This document shows, in pieces, positions 9,701-17,245 of a stretch of DNA of 64,000 bases (position 1 is the stretch's first letter; each line of letters begins with the position of its first letter). Under the pieces are notes generated by a model. The model was given only the letters and a program-made list of their open reading frames with translations, had not been told where the DNA came from and made no database searches. The translations under genes and the position numbers were made by a program. This DNA comes from an uncultured Flavobacteriaceae bacterium. Its GTDB lineage: Bacteria; Bacteroidota; Bacteroidia; Flavobacteriales; Flavobacteriaceae. Location of the stretch: the NCBI GenBank assembly GCA_947502635.1, contig CANNAN010000006.1, positions 124,001 through 188,000 of the forward strand, in the 5' to 3' direction.

Positions 9701-10280
9701 TGCCATTGGAGAAATTGCCGAATTTAACAATCAGTTATTCGGAATTACATCGGCAGCAGAAGAACAAGCGACCATATTAGCAAACTTCATTGCTGGAGAT
9801 ATTAGCTGTTCATATAATGGTTCTGTATTAATGAATATTCTTAAGTTTAATGACTTGAATCTTTGTAGTATAGGAGATATTATTGTTCCTGATAATGATG
9901 ATAGTTACGAAGAGATTATTTTCACTGATATTAAAAAACGCTATTACAAAAAATGTATAGTTAAAGATGATTTATTGATTGGAGCTGTTTTAATGGGCGA
10001 TAAAAATGAATTTGCCGAGTTTAAAACCATGATTGAGAGTAAAATTGAAATGGCAGATAAGCGGAATACATTGCTTCGAGGTTCATCAAATGATACGCCT
10101 GTATTAGGCAAATTAGTATGTTCTTGTAGTCAGGTAGGTGCAGGTAATTTAGAAGAAGCCATTGCAAAAGGGTGCACGGATTTTACAGAATTATGTAATA
10201 AGACAGGAGCTGGCTTAGGCTGCGGAAGTTGTAAAACAGAAGTTAGAGAAATACTTCATAACGCAAAAGTATTAGCATAA
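6759..10280 (+). CDS. nasA: Assimilatory nitrate reductase fused to FAD/NAD(P) reductase and BFD-type Fe-S domain
   Basis: 1173 residues in three modules. Residues 1-700 are the Mo-bisMGD catalytic subunit, with [4Fe-4S] ligands C10, C13, C17 and C45 and the Mo ligand C139 in RLCMSSA; there is no Tat signal, so it is cytoplasmic. Residues about 705-1090 are a pyridine-nucleotide disulfide oxidoreductase domain like NasB or the NirB N-terminus, with GxGxxA near 712 and the NAD-binding GGGLLGLE near 856. Residues about 1118-1170 are a BFD-like [2Fe-2S] domain (CSCSQ and CGSCK). In many bacteria the catalytic chain and the electron-transfer flavoprotein are separate genes; here one chain could pass electrons from NAD(P)H to nitrate. 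The stop codon overlaps the next gene by 1 bp. Confidence 0.93.
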   Translation: MVKNEVKTTCSYCGVGCGIIVKKDINNKVFVEGDKEHPVNKGMLCSKGMNLHYVVNDTSDRILYPEMRWSRSHPRERVSWDDALDRASSAFKSIIKKYGPDSVGFYVSGQSLTEEYYIANKLTKGFLGTNNIDTNSRLCMSSAVVGYKKTFGEDSVPISYEDIELADCFLITGANPAWCHPILFRRIEKRKEENPDVKIIVIDPRKTDSANFADLHLQLIPGTDVILYNAIGRRLFERGLVDEKFIKHHTEGYAAYKDLIFSTSLKQASKFCGVPEKDIKKAADIIGLSKGFISMWAMGLNQSIVGTDKNVSLLNLSLITGQIGKPGSGPFSLTGQPNAMGGREVGGMANLLAVHKDLMNEEHRREVAQFWGVDKISAKPGYTATEMFEALESGKLKAVWIACTNPLVSMPNIHQIERAMKKAKFVVVQDISHKSDTVDYADLVLPAAGWLEKEGTMTNSERRISYLPKEIDAPGEARPDVEIFCDFAKRMGFRGFNYNNTSEIYDEYASMTKGTNIDVSFLNYDRLKSEGTFQWPVPEHRHQGTPRLFEDKKFYTPSQKAQFNLPSTIKNTSVQPSEDFPLILTTGRVRDQWHTMTKTGKVSRLKTHYPTPVLEINPVDAYLCKLKDGSIAEIRSENGVVRVRAKITDTIKKGVVFLPMHWGKQLQSDLNRTNNLTNTHIDPISKEPDFKFTCVSVTKYKKPVEKIIIVGAGAAAFRFVQNYREFNEVDEIHVFSKEPNLFYNRVLLPEYVTEELTWEQLLKIKKTELDKLNIKVHPETSISNIDKENKIVTDSHNEKHTFDKLILATGSRAFIPKGVQIDLPGRFTMRNKIDADRFKAYLDATNLPPEEQHVVIVGGGLLGLELAAAMKHKNAKITIVQRASRLMERQLDKVSSKLLALDVQERGIQIYFDNEVSTVFDDEDTGELNITLKSGKLITANAIVYAIGTIPNIEIARENGIDCSRGVKVNQHLQSTHPDIFAIGEIAEFNNQLFGITSAAEEQATILANFIAGDISCSYNGSVLMNILKFNDLNLCSIGDIIVPDNDDSYEEIIFTDIKKRYYKKCIVKDDLLIGAVLMGDKNEFAEFKTMIESKIEMADKRNTLLRGSSNDTPVLGKLVCSCSQVGAGNLEEAIAKGCTDFTELCNKTGAGLGCGSCKTEVREILHNAKVLA

Positions 10281-11710
10281 TGAAAGAACCATATAGATTA
10301 AGAATTAACGGAGGTGTTGTGTCTCCTGGTGAATTAAAATATATTTGTGAGGCAGCAGAAGGCTTAGGTTTAGATGCAATTTCTTTTGGTTCTCGTCAAG
10401 ACATTATATTTCCTGAAGAAATAGATAAAAGTAAGTTTGATACATTCGATAAAATTCAGTTTATCAAACCTAAAAGAGATGGTATAGAAAATATTGTATC
10501 CTCCTACGTTTCGGCAGATATACTCTCAAGTACGTCATGGCTTACTAGTGACAAGTATTTATATGTTATAGAGCAATTTAAACACAAAGTAAGCTTAAGA
10601 ATAAATGTTACCGATCCAAAACAACGTTTAGTACCTTTATTTACTGGGAACGTTAATTTTATAGCTTCAAAGTACGAAGATTATTGGTATTTATATGTAA
10701 GGCTTCCTGGTTGGGAAAAGACACGTATGTACCCAGCACTTATCTATAGTTGGGATATGGATAAAGTAGAATTAGCTATTGAAAATGTGTTACAAGAAGA
10801 GCCCGAAACCATTGAAACCCTTTTTGAGTTAGTAAGCGATGCGGTAGATACTAATAATAGAACGGTGGATAAACCTTTAGAAGTCCCTTTTTACCCGTTC
10901 CCGTATTATGAGGGGATGAATCGTATTGGTCCAGATAGCTATTGGTTGGGATTATATTGGAGGAATAATAGATACGATTTAGCTTTTTTAAAAGCAATGT
11001 GCGATTTATGTGCTGAAAATAAAATTGGTAAAATTTCAATTACACCATGGAAATCTTTTATTGTTAAAGGGATTCCATCAAAATCAAAATTGCAATGGGA
11101 AAAGCTTTTAGGTAAATTTGGTATCAACGTTCGCCATTCTATGTTAGAAATGAATTGGCATGTTCCTGTAAATGATAAAGCGGCTTTAAGCTTAAAAAAA
11201 TACCTTGTTACCAATTTTGACCAAAACGATATTAGTACCTATGGCTTAACTTTTGGTATTACGAGTTATGAGAGTGATACTTATAATTTCACATCCATTG
11301 TTATAGAGAAAAATAAGCAACCAGAAGTCATTGGAGATTTTACAATAAGGGATACTTATAATTTGCTATATGCTAAAAATTTCGACCCAAATACGCGTGA
11401 GTATATCATGCACGTTCAGGACGTCGATAAAGTAGAATTACCAGGTCTTTTAATGGAATTAAGTCAGTTGTATTTCGAACAATTGGGAACAGAACGTGAA
11501 GAAGAAAGGATTATTGAAGCCATTTCAGAGAAATTTGAAGAAGAAGTCTATCAATGTAAAGATTGCTTAACTATTTATAATGAAGTTTACGGTGATATGA
11601 CTCAAAATATAGCACCTAAAACACCTTTTGAAAGCCTTCCTGAAACTTATGAATGTTCGCTTTGTGAAGCACCAAAGAGTCATTTTGAAAAGAAAGTATT
11701 GGTAAAGTAG
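10280..11710 (+). CDS. Nitrite/sulfite reductase-like protein with C-terminal rubredoxin, lacking siroheme ligands
   Basis: 476 residues, translationally coupled to the nitrate reductase (start overlaps its stop). The first ~400 residues show the two ferredoxin-like half domains of the nitrite/sulfite reductase fold (LRINGGVVSPGELKYICEAAEGLGL near the start, KISITPWKSFIVKGIP in the second half). The four cysteines that bind siroheme and [4Fe-4S] in true NirA/CysI proteins are missing. The C-terminus is a complete rubredoxin with CKDC (near 424) and CSLC (near 458). It therefore cannot be an ordinary siroheme nitrite reductase. An electron-transfer or assembly role in nitrate or nitrite reduction is likely from context; exact activity is unknown. 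Confidence 0.8.
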   Translation: MKEPYRLRINGGVVSPGELKYICEAAEGLGLDAISFGSRQDIIFPEEIDKSKFDTFDKIQFIKPKRDGIENIVSSYVSADILSSTSWLTSDKYLYVIEQFKHKVSLRINVTDPKQRLVPLFTGNVNFIASKYEDYWYLYVRLPGWEKTRMYPALIYSWDMDKVELAIENVLQEEPETIETLFELVSDAVDTNNRTVDKPLEVPFYPFPYYEGMNRIGPDSYWLGLYWRNNRYDLAFLKAMCDLCAENKIGKISITPWKSFIVKGIPSKSKLQWEKLLGKFGINVRHSMLEMNWHVPVNDKAALSLKKYLVTNFDQNDISTYGLTFGITSYESDTYNFTSIVIEKNKQPEVIGDFTIRDTYNLLYAKNFDPNTREYIMHVQDVDKVELPGLLMELSQLYFEQLGTEREEERIIEAISEKFEEEVYQCKDCLTIYNEVYGDMTQNIAPKTPFESLPETYECSLCEAPKSHFEKKVLVK

Positions 11711-11736
11711 TAACAACAAGTCTTCTTTTTAAAAAT

Positions 11737-11768
11737 ATAGTTGCCAATCGAATAAGATTGACAACTAT
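11737..11768. terminator. Hairpin terminator between convergent operons
   Basis: ATAGTTGCCAATC at 11737-11749 pairs with GATTGACAACTAT at 11756-11768 (13-bp stem, one mismatch, 6-nt loop). Read on the minus strand it is followed by a T-run, so it mainly ends the NO-defence operon; it may also stop the plus-strand nitrate operon. Confidence 0.7.
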
Positions 11769-11793
11769 AATTATATACTCAGATGGGGAGTTT

Positions 11794-12192
11794 TTAGTTT
11801 ACTTCCGCAGATCTGGCTTTGAATATGGATATATATTGTCCTGTTGCCATTTTTCTAGAGGCCTCTTTTGCTCTATTGGCTAAAGGACCTTCAAATAAAT
11901 CGTCTATCGTATTGAACCACAAGTTGAGCCAGAGTCCAAAGTGTTCTTGATCTATGGTATGATTTAAATTTTTATCAACCTTTCTGTGAGCTTCGGTTGG
12001 ATTTCCTTTAAAACAAACCACTCCAAAAAGACCTGTCATCCAAAAATCGGTTAGTTTATTGATATGAGCTGGCCATTTATCATCTTCAATATGACCATTA
12101 AAAATGGGACCTAAAACGGTGTCTATTCTTATCTTACTATAAAAATCCGACACCAGTTTATAAACATCATCACGGGATTCTATATCTTTCAT
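11794..12192 (-). CDS. Group III truncated haemoglobin
   Basis: 132 residues, typical for TrHb3 proteins. Hallmarks are the early helix FYSKIRIDTVLGPIF, the W-x-x-H-x-x-K-L-x-D-F-W segment, and the proximal histidine in the PTEAHRKVD motif (near 68). Globins of this group bind O2 and NO and are linked to nitrosative stress. It is the last gene of the NO operon, overlapping the NO reductase gene by 4 bp. Together they suggest NO removal by reduction to N2O and perhaps by haem-based NO scavenging. Confidence 0.9.
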   Translation of the reverse strand: MKDIESRDDVYKLVSDFYSKIRIDTVLGPIFNGHIEDDKWPAHINKLTDFWMTGLFGVVCFKGNPTEAHRKVDKNLNHTIDQEHFGLWLNLWFNTIDDLFEGPLANRAKEASRKMATGQYISIFKARSAEVN

Positions 12193-14408
12193 TTTTTTCT
12201 TTTGAAATTATAAATGGTCTCTCCAATGGTAAACCAACAGAAATAGAAAATACCTACTGAGAAAATAATATCGCCTATCATACGTAACCATTTTAAGGTT
12301 TGTATAGTAGGTGAGTATAATAACTCTGAATCTCTGGCAAATGAATAGCCTTGGGTGATGGAAGTATATGCTTGAATGATTCCAATAGGTAATAAACTAA
12401 ACAAAACCATGGCTATGAGCCCAATATTTAAGAACCAAAAAGCACGTTTTAGCTTTTTGTTTTCCCAAGTTCTATTAGAATAGAAACGTAAACATATAAG
12501 TATGAATCCCATTCCTAGCATACCATAAACACCAAATAAGGCTGTATGTGCATGTACTGCTGTCGTATTTAAACCTTGTATATAGTATAATGCAATAGGC
12601 GGGTTAATAAGGAAGCCAAAGACGCCAGCACCAACAAAATTCCAAAAGGCAACCGCTATAAAGAAAAAGATAGGCCATTTGTATTTTTGCATCCATTGTT
12701 TACTTTTTAAAAGATTCCAGTTTTCTCTAATTTCGAAACCCATTAAGGTAAGCGGCACGACTTCTAAAGCACTAAATGTAGCGCCTAGAGCAATTGCTTG
12801 TATGGGCGTTCCTGAATAATACAAATGGTGTAAGGTCCCAATAATACCACCAGATAAAAAGATACTTGCAGATGCAATAGATACACGGCCAGCCGTTTTT
12901 GCTGATATTATTTTCATTCTGGAAAAAATAAAAGCAATCACGACAGTTGCAAAGACCTCAAAGAATCCTTCAACCCATAAATGCACGAGCCACCATCTCC
13001 AATAATTGATTACTGGTAAGCTACTATTTTCTCCGTACATAAGTCCAGAGAAGAAAAACATACCAATAGCCATAACCGCGACTAATAATATGATTAAGAG
13101 ATGTTTTGAATCATCATTTTTTCGAATGGCATACAGTATATGTCTACTTACCATAACAACCCAAAGTACTAAACCAATGGCTAAGAATATTTGCCAAAAA
13201 CGCCCCAGATCCATATACTCATAACCTTGGTGACCAAAGAAGAAATTCGTTGTTAGGTCTAAAAATTGATGTACACCAAGCCATTCTCCAAACATGGAAC
13301 CCAATACAATTATTAAGAGTGCGACAAATAAAAAATTAATACCAAAAACTTGGTATTTCATTTCTTTACCAGAAATTATAGGTGCTAAGAATAAACCTGT
13401 AGCTAGCCAAGTTGCTGCGATCCAGAATACAGCTAATTGTGTGTGCCAGGTCCTAGTAATAGAATAGGGTAAGTAGTTTGCCAATTCAAATCCAAAAAAG
13501 GCTTGACCTTCAACCGTATAATGAACGGTAATAATACCCAAAACCACCTGCAAGGCAATTAATCCTGAAATGACAATAAAATACTTTAATATGGCTTTTT
13601 GAGAACGGAACAGTTTCATATTGGTTAAAGGATCGCTCTCTGGTTTTGTTAGTAATTCACCTTTTTCATGATTTATTAAATAGTAATAGGTTAAGATTCC
13701 TATAAACAAAAGCAGTAATACAATCGATAATCCTGACCAAATAATAGAGTCGTCTGTAATATCGTTGTCAATTAAAGGTTCATGTGGCCAATTAGATGTA
13801 TACGTATAATCTTTGTTTGGCCTATTAGTACTTGCTGCCCAAGATGTCCAGAAAAGAAATGCATTTAATTGTTCTAACTTTTCAGGATTTACCAAAGCGC
13901 CTTCAGGAATGGCATATTCTTCTTTACCTTCAGAAAAAATGTTGGAGTAATGTGCAATATTGTTTTTTATTGCGGCGAATCGTTCTTTAGAAATTGTAAT
14001 GGTCTTAGAAGCTTCATCAAAAGTATTTGTTTTAATATCTTTGATGAGTCTTGCTTTAAGTGCCGCTTTATTTTCAACATCTAAGCTATTATATTCTTTT
14101 TGGAACTCTTTTTTAGACCAGGATTCAAGCATAAAAACGGCTTCTTTGTGAATCCAATCTGCAGTCCAATCTGGTGCTACGTAACTCCCATGCCCCCAAA
14201 TAGAGCCTACTTCCATACCTCCAATAGACTCCCATACATTTTGTCCGATCTGGATATCGTCTTTTGTATAAACAACATGTTGCGACCCTTGAACGATGAC
14301 CTGCTCTGGTATTGGTGGTTGTGTTTGATAGACTTCAGTCCCTACCCAAATTAGTGCTGCAAACGATAAAACGATGACACTAATAAATGCACCCCATACT
14401 TTTTTCAT
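12189..14408 (-). CDS. norB: Quinol-dependent nitric oxide reductase (qNor, NorZ type)
   Basis: 739 residues with about 14 TM segments. A periplasmic cytochrome-c-like region between TM1 and TM2 (residues ~40-210, with the conserved GSIWGHGSYVAPDWTADW stretch) marks the single-subunit quinol form rather than cNor. Conserved haem and non-haem iron ligands are visible: TRTWHTQLAVFW, HLWVEGFFEVF (FeB His and Glu), GTLHHLYY and HAHTALFGVYGMLG. It reduces 2 NO to N2O with electrons from menaquinol in the inner membrane. Its place beside an NsrR-like regulator and a globin fits detoxification at least as well as denitrification, since no nirS/nirK is in the window. Confidence 0.95.
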   Translation of the reverse strand: MKKVWGAFISVIVLSFAALIWVGTEVYQTQPPIPEQVIVQGSQHVVYTKDDIQIGQNVWESIGGMEVGSIWGHGSYVAPDWTADWIHKEAVFMLESWSKKEFQKEYNSLDVENKAALKARLIKDIKTNTFDEASKTITISKERFAAIKNNIAHYSNIFSEGKEEYAIPEGALVNPEKLEQLNAFLFWTSWAASTNRPNKDYTYTSNWPHEPLIDNDITDDSIIWSGLSIVLLLLFIGILTYYYLINHEKGELLTKPESDPLTNMKLFRSQKAILKYFIVISGLIALQVVLGIITVHYTVEGQAFFGFELANYLPYSITRTWHTQLAVFWIAATWLATGLFLAPIISGKEMKYQVFGINFLFVALLIIVLGSMFGEWLGVHQFLDLTTNFFFGHQGYEYMDLGRFWQIFLAIGLVLWVVMVSRHILYAIRKNDDSKHLLIILLVAVMAIGMFFFSGLMYGENSSLPVINYWRWWLVHLWVEGFFEVFATVVIAFIFSRMKIISAKTAGRVSIASASIFLSGGIIGTLHHLYYSGTPIQAIALGATFSALEVVPLTLMGFEIRENWNLLKSKQWMQKYKWPIFFFIAVAFWNFVGAGVFGFLINPPIALYYIQGLNTTAVHAHTALFGVYGMLGMGFILICLRFYSNRTWENKKLKRAFWFLNIGLIAMVLFSLLPIGIIQAYTSITQGYSFARDSELLYSPTIQTLKWLRMIGDIIFSVGIFYFCWFTIGETIYNFKRKK

Positions 14409-14438
14409 TTTATTATGTTTTAGTAATTGATATTAAAT

Positions 14439-14783
14439 TTATTCGTTGATTACTTTTTTAACCCTTTCAACAGTGTCTAGAACAGATACCGAAAGACGAA
14501 TGATGCAATCGGTAACACATTTTAAATCATGTGGGACATTTTCATCAAGGGCTATTAAATCGCCTTTTTTTAGAATTTGTTTTTTACCATTAATTCCAAA
14601 TTCTATAGTGCCTTCAAAAAGCTCTATAATGATTGGGAATGGTGCTTTATGTTCATTCATAAACTGTCCTTTTTTCATGACTATTCTAACTTCTTTTGAA
14701 GTCTTTGTTTTTAGCAAAACAGTTACGCTAGGTTTATCATCTTCTCTGTAAGTAATCTTCTCTAATAATGATGCTGTATTCAT
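14439..14783 (-). CDS. Small cupin-domain protein
   Basis: 114 residues, one cupin barrel: an H-x-n-P-F motif (EHKAPFPIIIELFEGTIEFGING) followed by GDLIALDENVPHDLKC. The histidines and the glutamate fit a metal site, although motif 1 is shortened. Its start overlaps the stop of the ferredoxin gene by 4 bp and it lies 30 bp before norB, so it belongs to the NO operon. Small cupins occur beside NO-stress genes in several bacteria; no reaction is established for this one. Confidence 0.75.
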   Translation of the reverse strand: MNTASLLEKITYREDDKPSVTVLLKTKTSKEVRIVMKKGQFMNEHKAPFPIIIELFEGTIEFGINGKKQILKKGDLIALDENVPHDLKCVTDCIIRLSVSVLDTVERVKKVINE

Positions 14784-15112
14784 AATTTTATGTGTTTATG
14801 TTCAGTTATAATTTTGAAAGTCATATTGTTAATCTTTTCATCTAGGATTATTTGACAGGCTAATCGGCTGTTAATACCTGTATTATTTAGTTTTGAAAGG
14901 GTTTCTTTTTCATTTATATCTAATATTTCGCTTATTACATGGTCTGAAACTAATTCTACATGACAGGTGCCACACAGGCCTCTTCCCAGGCATTCTCCAA
15001 TGTCATCGTATAGATTGTTTATGATTAATTCCATAAGGTTAGGATATTCAAATCGCCGATAAGACAGTTTATAAACCTCATTGTAAGCATCTATTATGTT
15101 GATATGATTCAT
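14780..15112 (-). CDS. [2Fe-2S] ferredoxin-like protein
   Basis: 110 residues. The loop C-LGRGL-C-GT-C followed about 40 residues later by RLACQ gives the C-x5-C-x2-C...C ligand set of plant/adrenodoxin-type [2Fe-2S] ferredoxins. It overlaps both neighbours by 4 bp in the NO operon. It probably carries electrons for a partner in this operon, such as reduction of the globin; this is inference. The N-terminal half is less conserved than in standard ferredoxins. Confidence 0.8.
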   Translation of the reverse strand: MNHINIIDAYNEVYKLSYRRFEYPNLMELIINNLYDDIGECLGRGLCGTCHVELVSDHVISEILDINEKETLSKLNNTGINSRLACQIILDEKINNMTFKIITEHKHIKL

Positions 15113-15609
15113 AGCGTTTTTGAATTTTCTTTAATATCATCAATCTCTTGATGGTTCTTTTTAAATGCTATGCTTTCTCTAAATAATTTTTTACCAAATA
15201 GATTTAGACAAATAATTTTGATAATTTCTAAGATGACAAACAGGAGATGCATATAACTGTCGGGTACCTTAAAACCATTAATAATCTGGCTGGCGCGAAC
15301 ATTTAAATATGGTAATAACCATAAAGATTGTATTGCTAAAATGGCTAAAACCAGACTAAAACTAATAGGAGGTAAGTAGTTCTTGTTTTTATGTTTTAAT
15401 AATAGCATAGTTGTAACAATAATGATGGCACATACGATTTCTATTTTATTCAATGCTGAAAAAACAAGTTGACCAATACCTAAACCTAATTTTGTATCAA
15501 TACCTGGTGCTTGAAATTTTAACCAGGATTCCATAAAGCTGATGGCACATACAAATCCAATCCAAATATATAGGGCCGCAATACTTATATTTCTATATTT
15601 TTGTTTCAT
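15109..15609 (-). CDS. Four-TM membrane protein of the NO operon
   Basis: 166 residues with four hydrophobic segments (about 10-30, 50-70, 80-100, 120-140) and a charged C-terminal tail. The first helix ends in a distinctive FMESWLKFQAPGI stretch followed by GLGIGQLVFSALNKIE. I do not recognise the family name. It is second in the operon, 42 bp downstream of the Rrf2 regulator and overlapping the ferredoxin by 4 bp, so a role in NO handling or repair at the membrane is likely from context only. Confidence 0.7.
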   Translation of the reverse strand: MKQKYRNISIAALYIWIGFVCAISFMESWLKFQAPGIDTKLGLGIGQLVFSALNKIEIVCAIIIVTTMLLLKHKNKNYLPPISFSLVLAILAIQSLWLLPYLNVRASQIINGFKVPDSYMHLLFVILEIIKIICLNLFGKKLFRESIAFKKNHQEIDDIKENSKTL

Positions 15610-15651
15610 AATAGATATAAAGATCTTTTTATCCTTTATTATTTTAAATTT

Positions 15652-16086
15652 TTACCGTTTAAGCCAAACTAAACCACTATCATTCATTTCATTTACCAAT
15701 ATTTCTAGTGTTGTACTTTCTAACATTGTTTTTAAATCATTACGTATTTCAATAAACTTGTTGTGTAACGGGCAAGGGGAGCTAGCATCACATTGTTTTA
15801 GGCCAAGTCCACAACCGTTATAAATACTGTCACCATCAAATAAGAACACCACATTACTAATTTTAGTTTGCATCTTATCAGGTTCAATTGTAAACCCACC
15901 GTGTGGTCCTTTTACAGATTTCACAACATTATTACGTGTTAACTGTTGTAAAATTTTTGCTGTAAATGCCTGAGGAGAATTGATTGCTTCTGAAATAGTC
16001 GTTAGACTTACCTTTTTATTTAGGTTTGTTTGTTGCGCAATATAAATAATTGCTCTAAGGCCATATTCACAAGATTTTGAAAACAT
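15652..16086 (-). CDS. Rrf2 family transcriptional regulator, NsrR-like
   Basis: 144 residues, the usual Rrf2 length. The winged helix is at 1-65 (SKSCEYGLRAIIYIA, then KGPHGGF in the wing). Three cysteines at C92, C99 and C105 match the Fe-S cluster loop of NsrR and IscR proteins. As first gene of an operon encoding NO reductase and a globin it is best read as an NO-sensing repressor whose cluster is destroyed by NO. An inverted repeat overlaps its own -7 element, which fits autoregulation. IscR-like or other Rrf2 roles cannot be excluded from sequence. Confidence 0.88.
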   Translation of the reverse strand: MFSKSCEYGLRAIIYIAQQTNLNKKVSLTTISEAINSPQAFTAKILQQLTRNNVVKSVKGPHGGFTIEPDKMQTKISNVVFLFDGDSIYNGCGLGLKQCDASSPCPLHNKFIEIRNDLKTMLESTTLEILVNEMNDSGLVWLKR

Positions 16087-16129
16087 ATTTCTTTAATTAT
16101 GCTACAAATGTAATACTAAATTTTACAAC

Positions 16130-16144
16130 GGACAAAAATATCCT
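16130..16144 (-). promoter_or_regulatory. Rrf2/NO operon promoter with inverted repeat over the -7 element
   Basis: Read on the minus strand: AGGATATTTTTGTCC. It contains a perfect -7 element TATTTTTG (16133-16140) embedded in an imperfect inverted repeat. The start site would be about 40 bp upstream of the Rrf2 ATG. Almost the same sequence, AGGATATTTTTATCCT, lies upstream of napD at 60738-60753. Confidence 0.55.
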
Positions 16145-16182
16145 TTATAAGATTCGTGTTTATTCTAAAGGAATCAAAAACC

Positions 16183-16214
16183 ATTCGTCGACACTTAATT
16201 GCGATTCATCTACA
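16183..16214 (+). promoter_or_regulatory. Predicted LytTR operator, site A (H-NOX operon)
   Basis: ATTCGTCGACA at 16183-16193 and ATTCATCTACA at 16204-16214 are direct repeats with a 21-bp period. A -7-like TATTTTTC begins 31 bp after the site, and the ATG of the receiver gene follows at 16291. Four other promoters in the window carry the same arrangement. Autoregulation of the phosphorelay is inferred. Confidence 0.6.
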
Positions 16215-16290
16215 CTTGAATTGAGTTTAACGAAGTATCATCACTATTTTTCACTATAACGCTATTTTTACATATAGTTAAATTTATACA

Positions 16291-16704
16291 ATGAAAAATA
16301 ATTTAAAAGTACTCCTTATAGAAGATGATATGATTGAGGTTATGAAATTAAATAGAGTCGTTGCGTCTCTAAACCTTAAGTATAACATCGTAGAAGCTAA
16401 CAATGGAGAGGAAGCTCTAAAAATTTTAGAAGAAAAAGACGAATTACCTGACATAATTTTGTTAGATTTAAACATGCCAAAAATTAATGGTATGGAATTT
16501 TTGTCTATTATAAAAAAAGAAGAACGTTTAAGACATATTCCAGCTATTATATTAACAACCTCTAATAATCAAAAAGATTTATTAGAATGTTATAAGTTAG
16601 GTATTGCTGGTTATGTTCTAAAACCATTGAAATATGAAGAATATGTGTCGAAGATTGAAAAACTATTGGCCTATTGGAGTATTAACGAATTAAAACAAAT
16701 ATAA
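16291..16704 (+). CDS. Single-domain response regulator
   Basis: 137 residues, a lone receiver domain of the Rcp1 type with no output domain. The acidic pocket EDD (11-13), the phospho-acceptor D59 in LLDLNMP, T90 in ILTTS and K111 in VLKP are all present. It is the first gene of the H-NOX operon and lies 1 bp before the H-NOX gene. It may be a phosphate sink or a diffusible carrier between the kinase and the HPt protein; direct output is unlikely because there is no effector domain. Confidence 0.92.
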   Translation: MKNNLKVLLIEDDMIEVMKLNRVVASLNLKYNIVEANNGEEALKILEEKDELPDIILLDLNMPKINGMEFLSIIKKEERLRHIPAIILTTSNNQKDLLECYKLGIAGYVLKPLKYEEYVSKIEKLLAYWSINELKQI

Positions 16705-16705
16705 T

Positions 16706-17245
16706 ATGAAAGGTATTGTTTTTACAGAGTTTTTGGATTTAGTAGAAAATAAATTCGGACTTGAAATGGTGGATAAAATCATTAGCGCTTCCCATTTAGA
16801 GTCTGAAGGCATTTACACCTCTGTAGGAACCTATAAGTTTTCAGAAATGCTTCAATTACTTCAGCATTTGAGTGTGAATACAAATATTAAAATAGACGAT
16901 TTGTTACTCGTTTATGCAGAGCATTTTTTTAGTGTTTTAAAGGATAGCTATCCAGGACTTATTGCAACTTATAAAGATCCTATAGAGATGTTGGCGTCTA
17001 TTGAAGACCATATTCATGTAGAGGTCAGGAAAATTTATCCAGATGCGGAATTACCAACTTTTGAAGTTCTTGAAAAAACAGACAATACTCTTGTAATGAT
17101 TTATAAGTCCAGTAGAGCGATGCATCATTTTGGTTTAGGTTTAATGAATAAAACGTTTGAACATTTTAACTCTACAGCTACAATTGAGTTAGAAAAAATA
17201 AAAGAAGACGGCACAGAAGTTAAGTTTTTAATTAATAAAAATTAA
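16706..17245 (+). CDS. H-NOX haem nitric oxide sensor
   Basis: 179 residues, a stand-alone H-NOX domain of standard length. The proximal haem histidine lies in the DHIHVEVRKIYPDAELP segment (H102 or H104), and the haem-propionate motif YxSxR is Y133-S135-R137. H-NOX proteins in facultative or aerobic bacteria bind NO at ferrous haem and inhibit or modulate a partner kinase. The partner is the next gene, whose start overlaps this stop. Lack of a clear distal tyrosine pattern favours an NO rather than O2 sensor, but that residue cannot be assigned with certainty by eye. Confidence 0.93.
   Translation: MKGIVFTEFLDLVENKFGLEMVDKIISASHLESEGIYTSVGTYKFSEMLQLLQHLSVNTNIKIDDLLLVYAEHFFSVLKDSYPGLIATYKDPIEMLASIEDHIHVEVRKIYPDAELPTFEVLEKTDNTLVMIYKSSRAMHHFGLGLMNKTFEHFNSTATIELEKIKEDGTEVKFLINKN

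Noticed and set aside
10280-11710. Annotating this gene as nitrite or sulfite reductase
   Set aside because: The fold pattern is present but the siroheme/[4Fe-4S] cysteines are not; only rubredoxin cysteines remain.
12189-14408. Denitrification operon
   Set aside because: No nitrite-to-NO reductase (nirK/nirS) or N2O reductase is in the window; the NsrR-like regulator and the globin favour NO detoxification.
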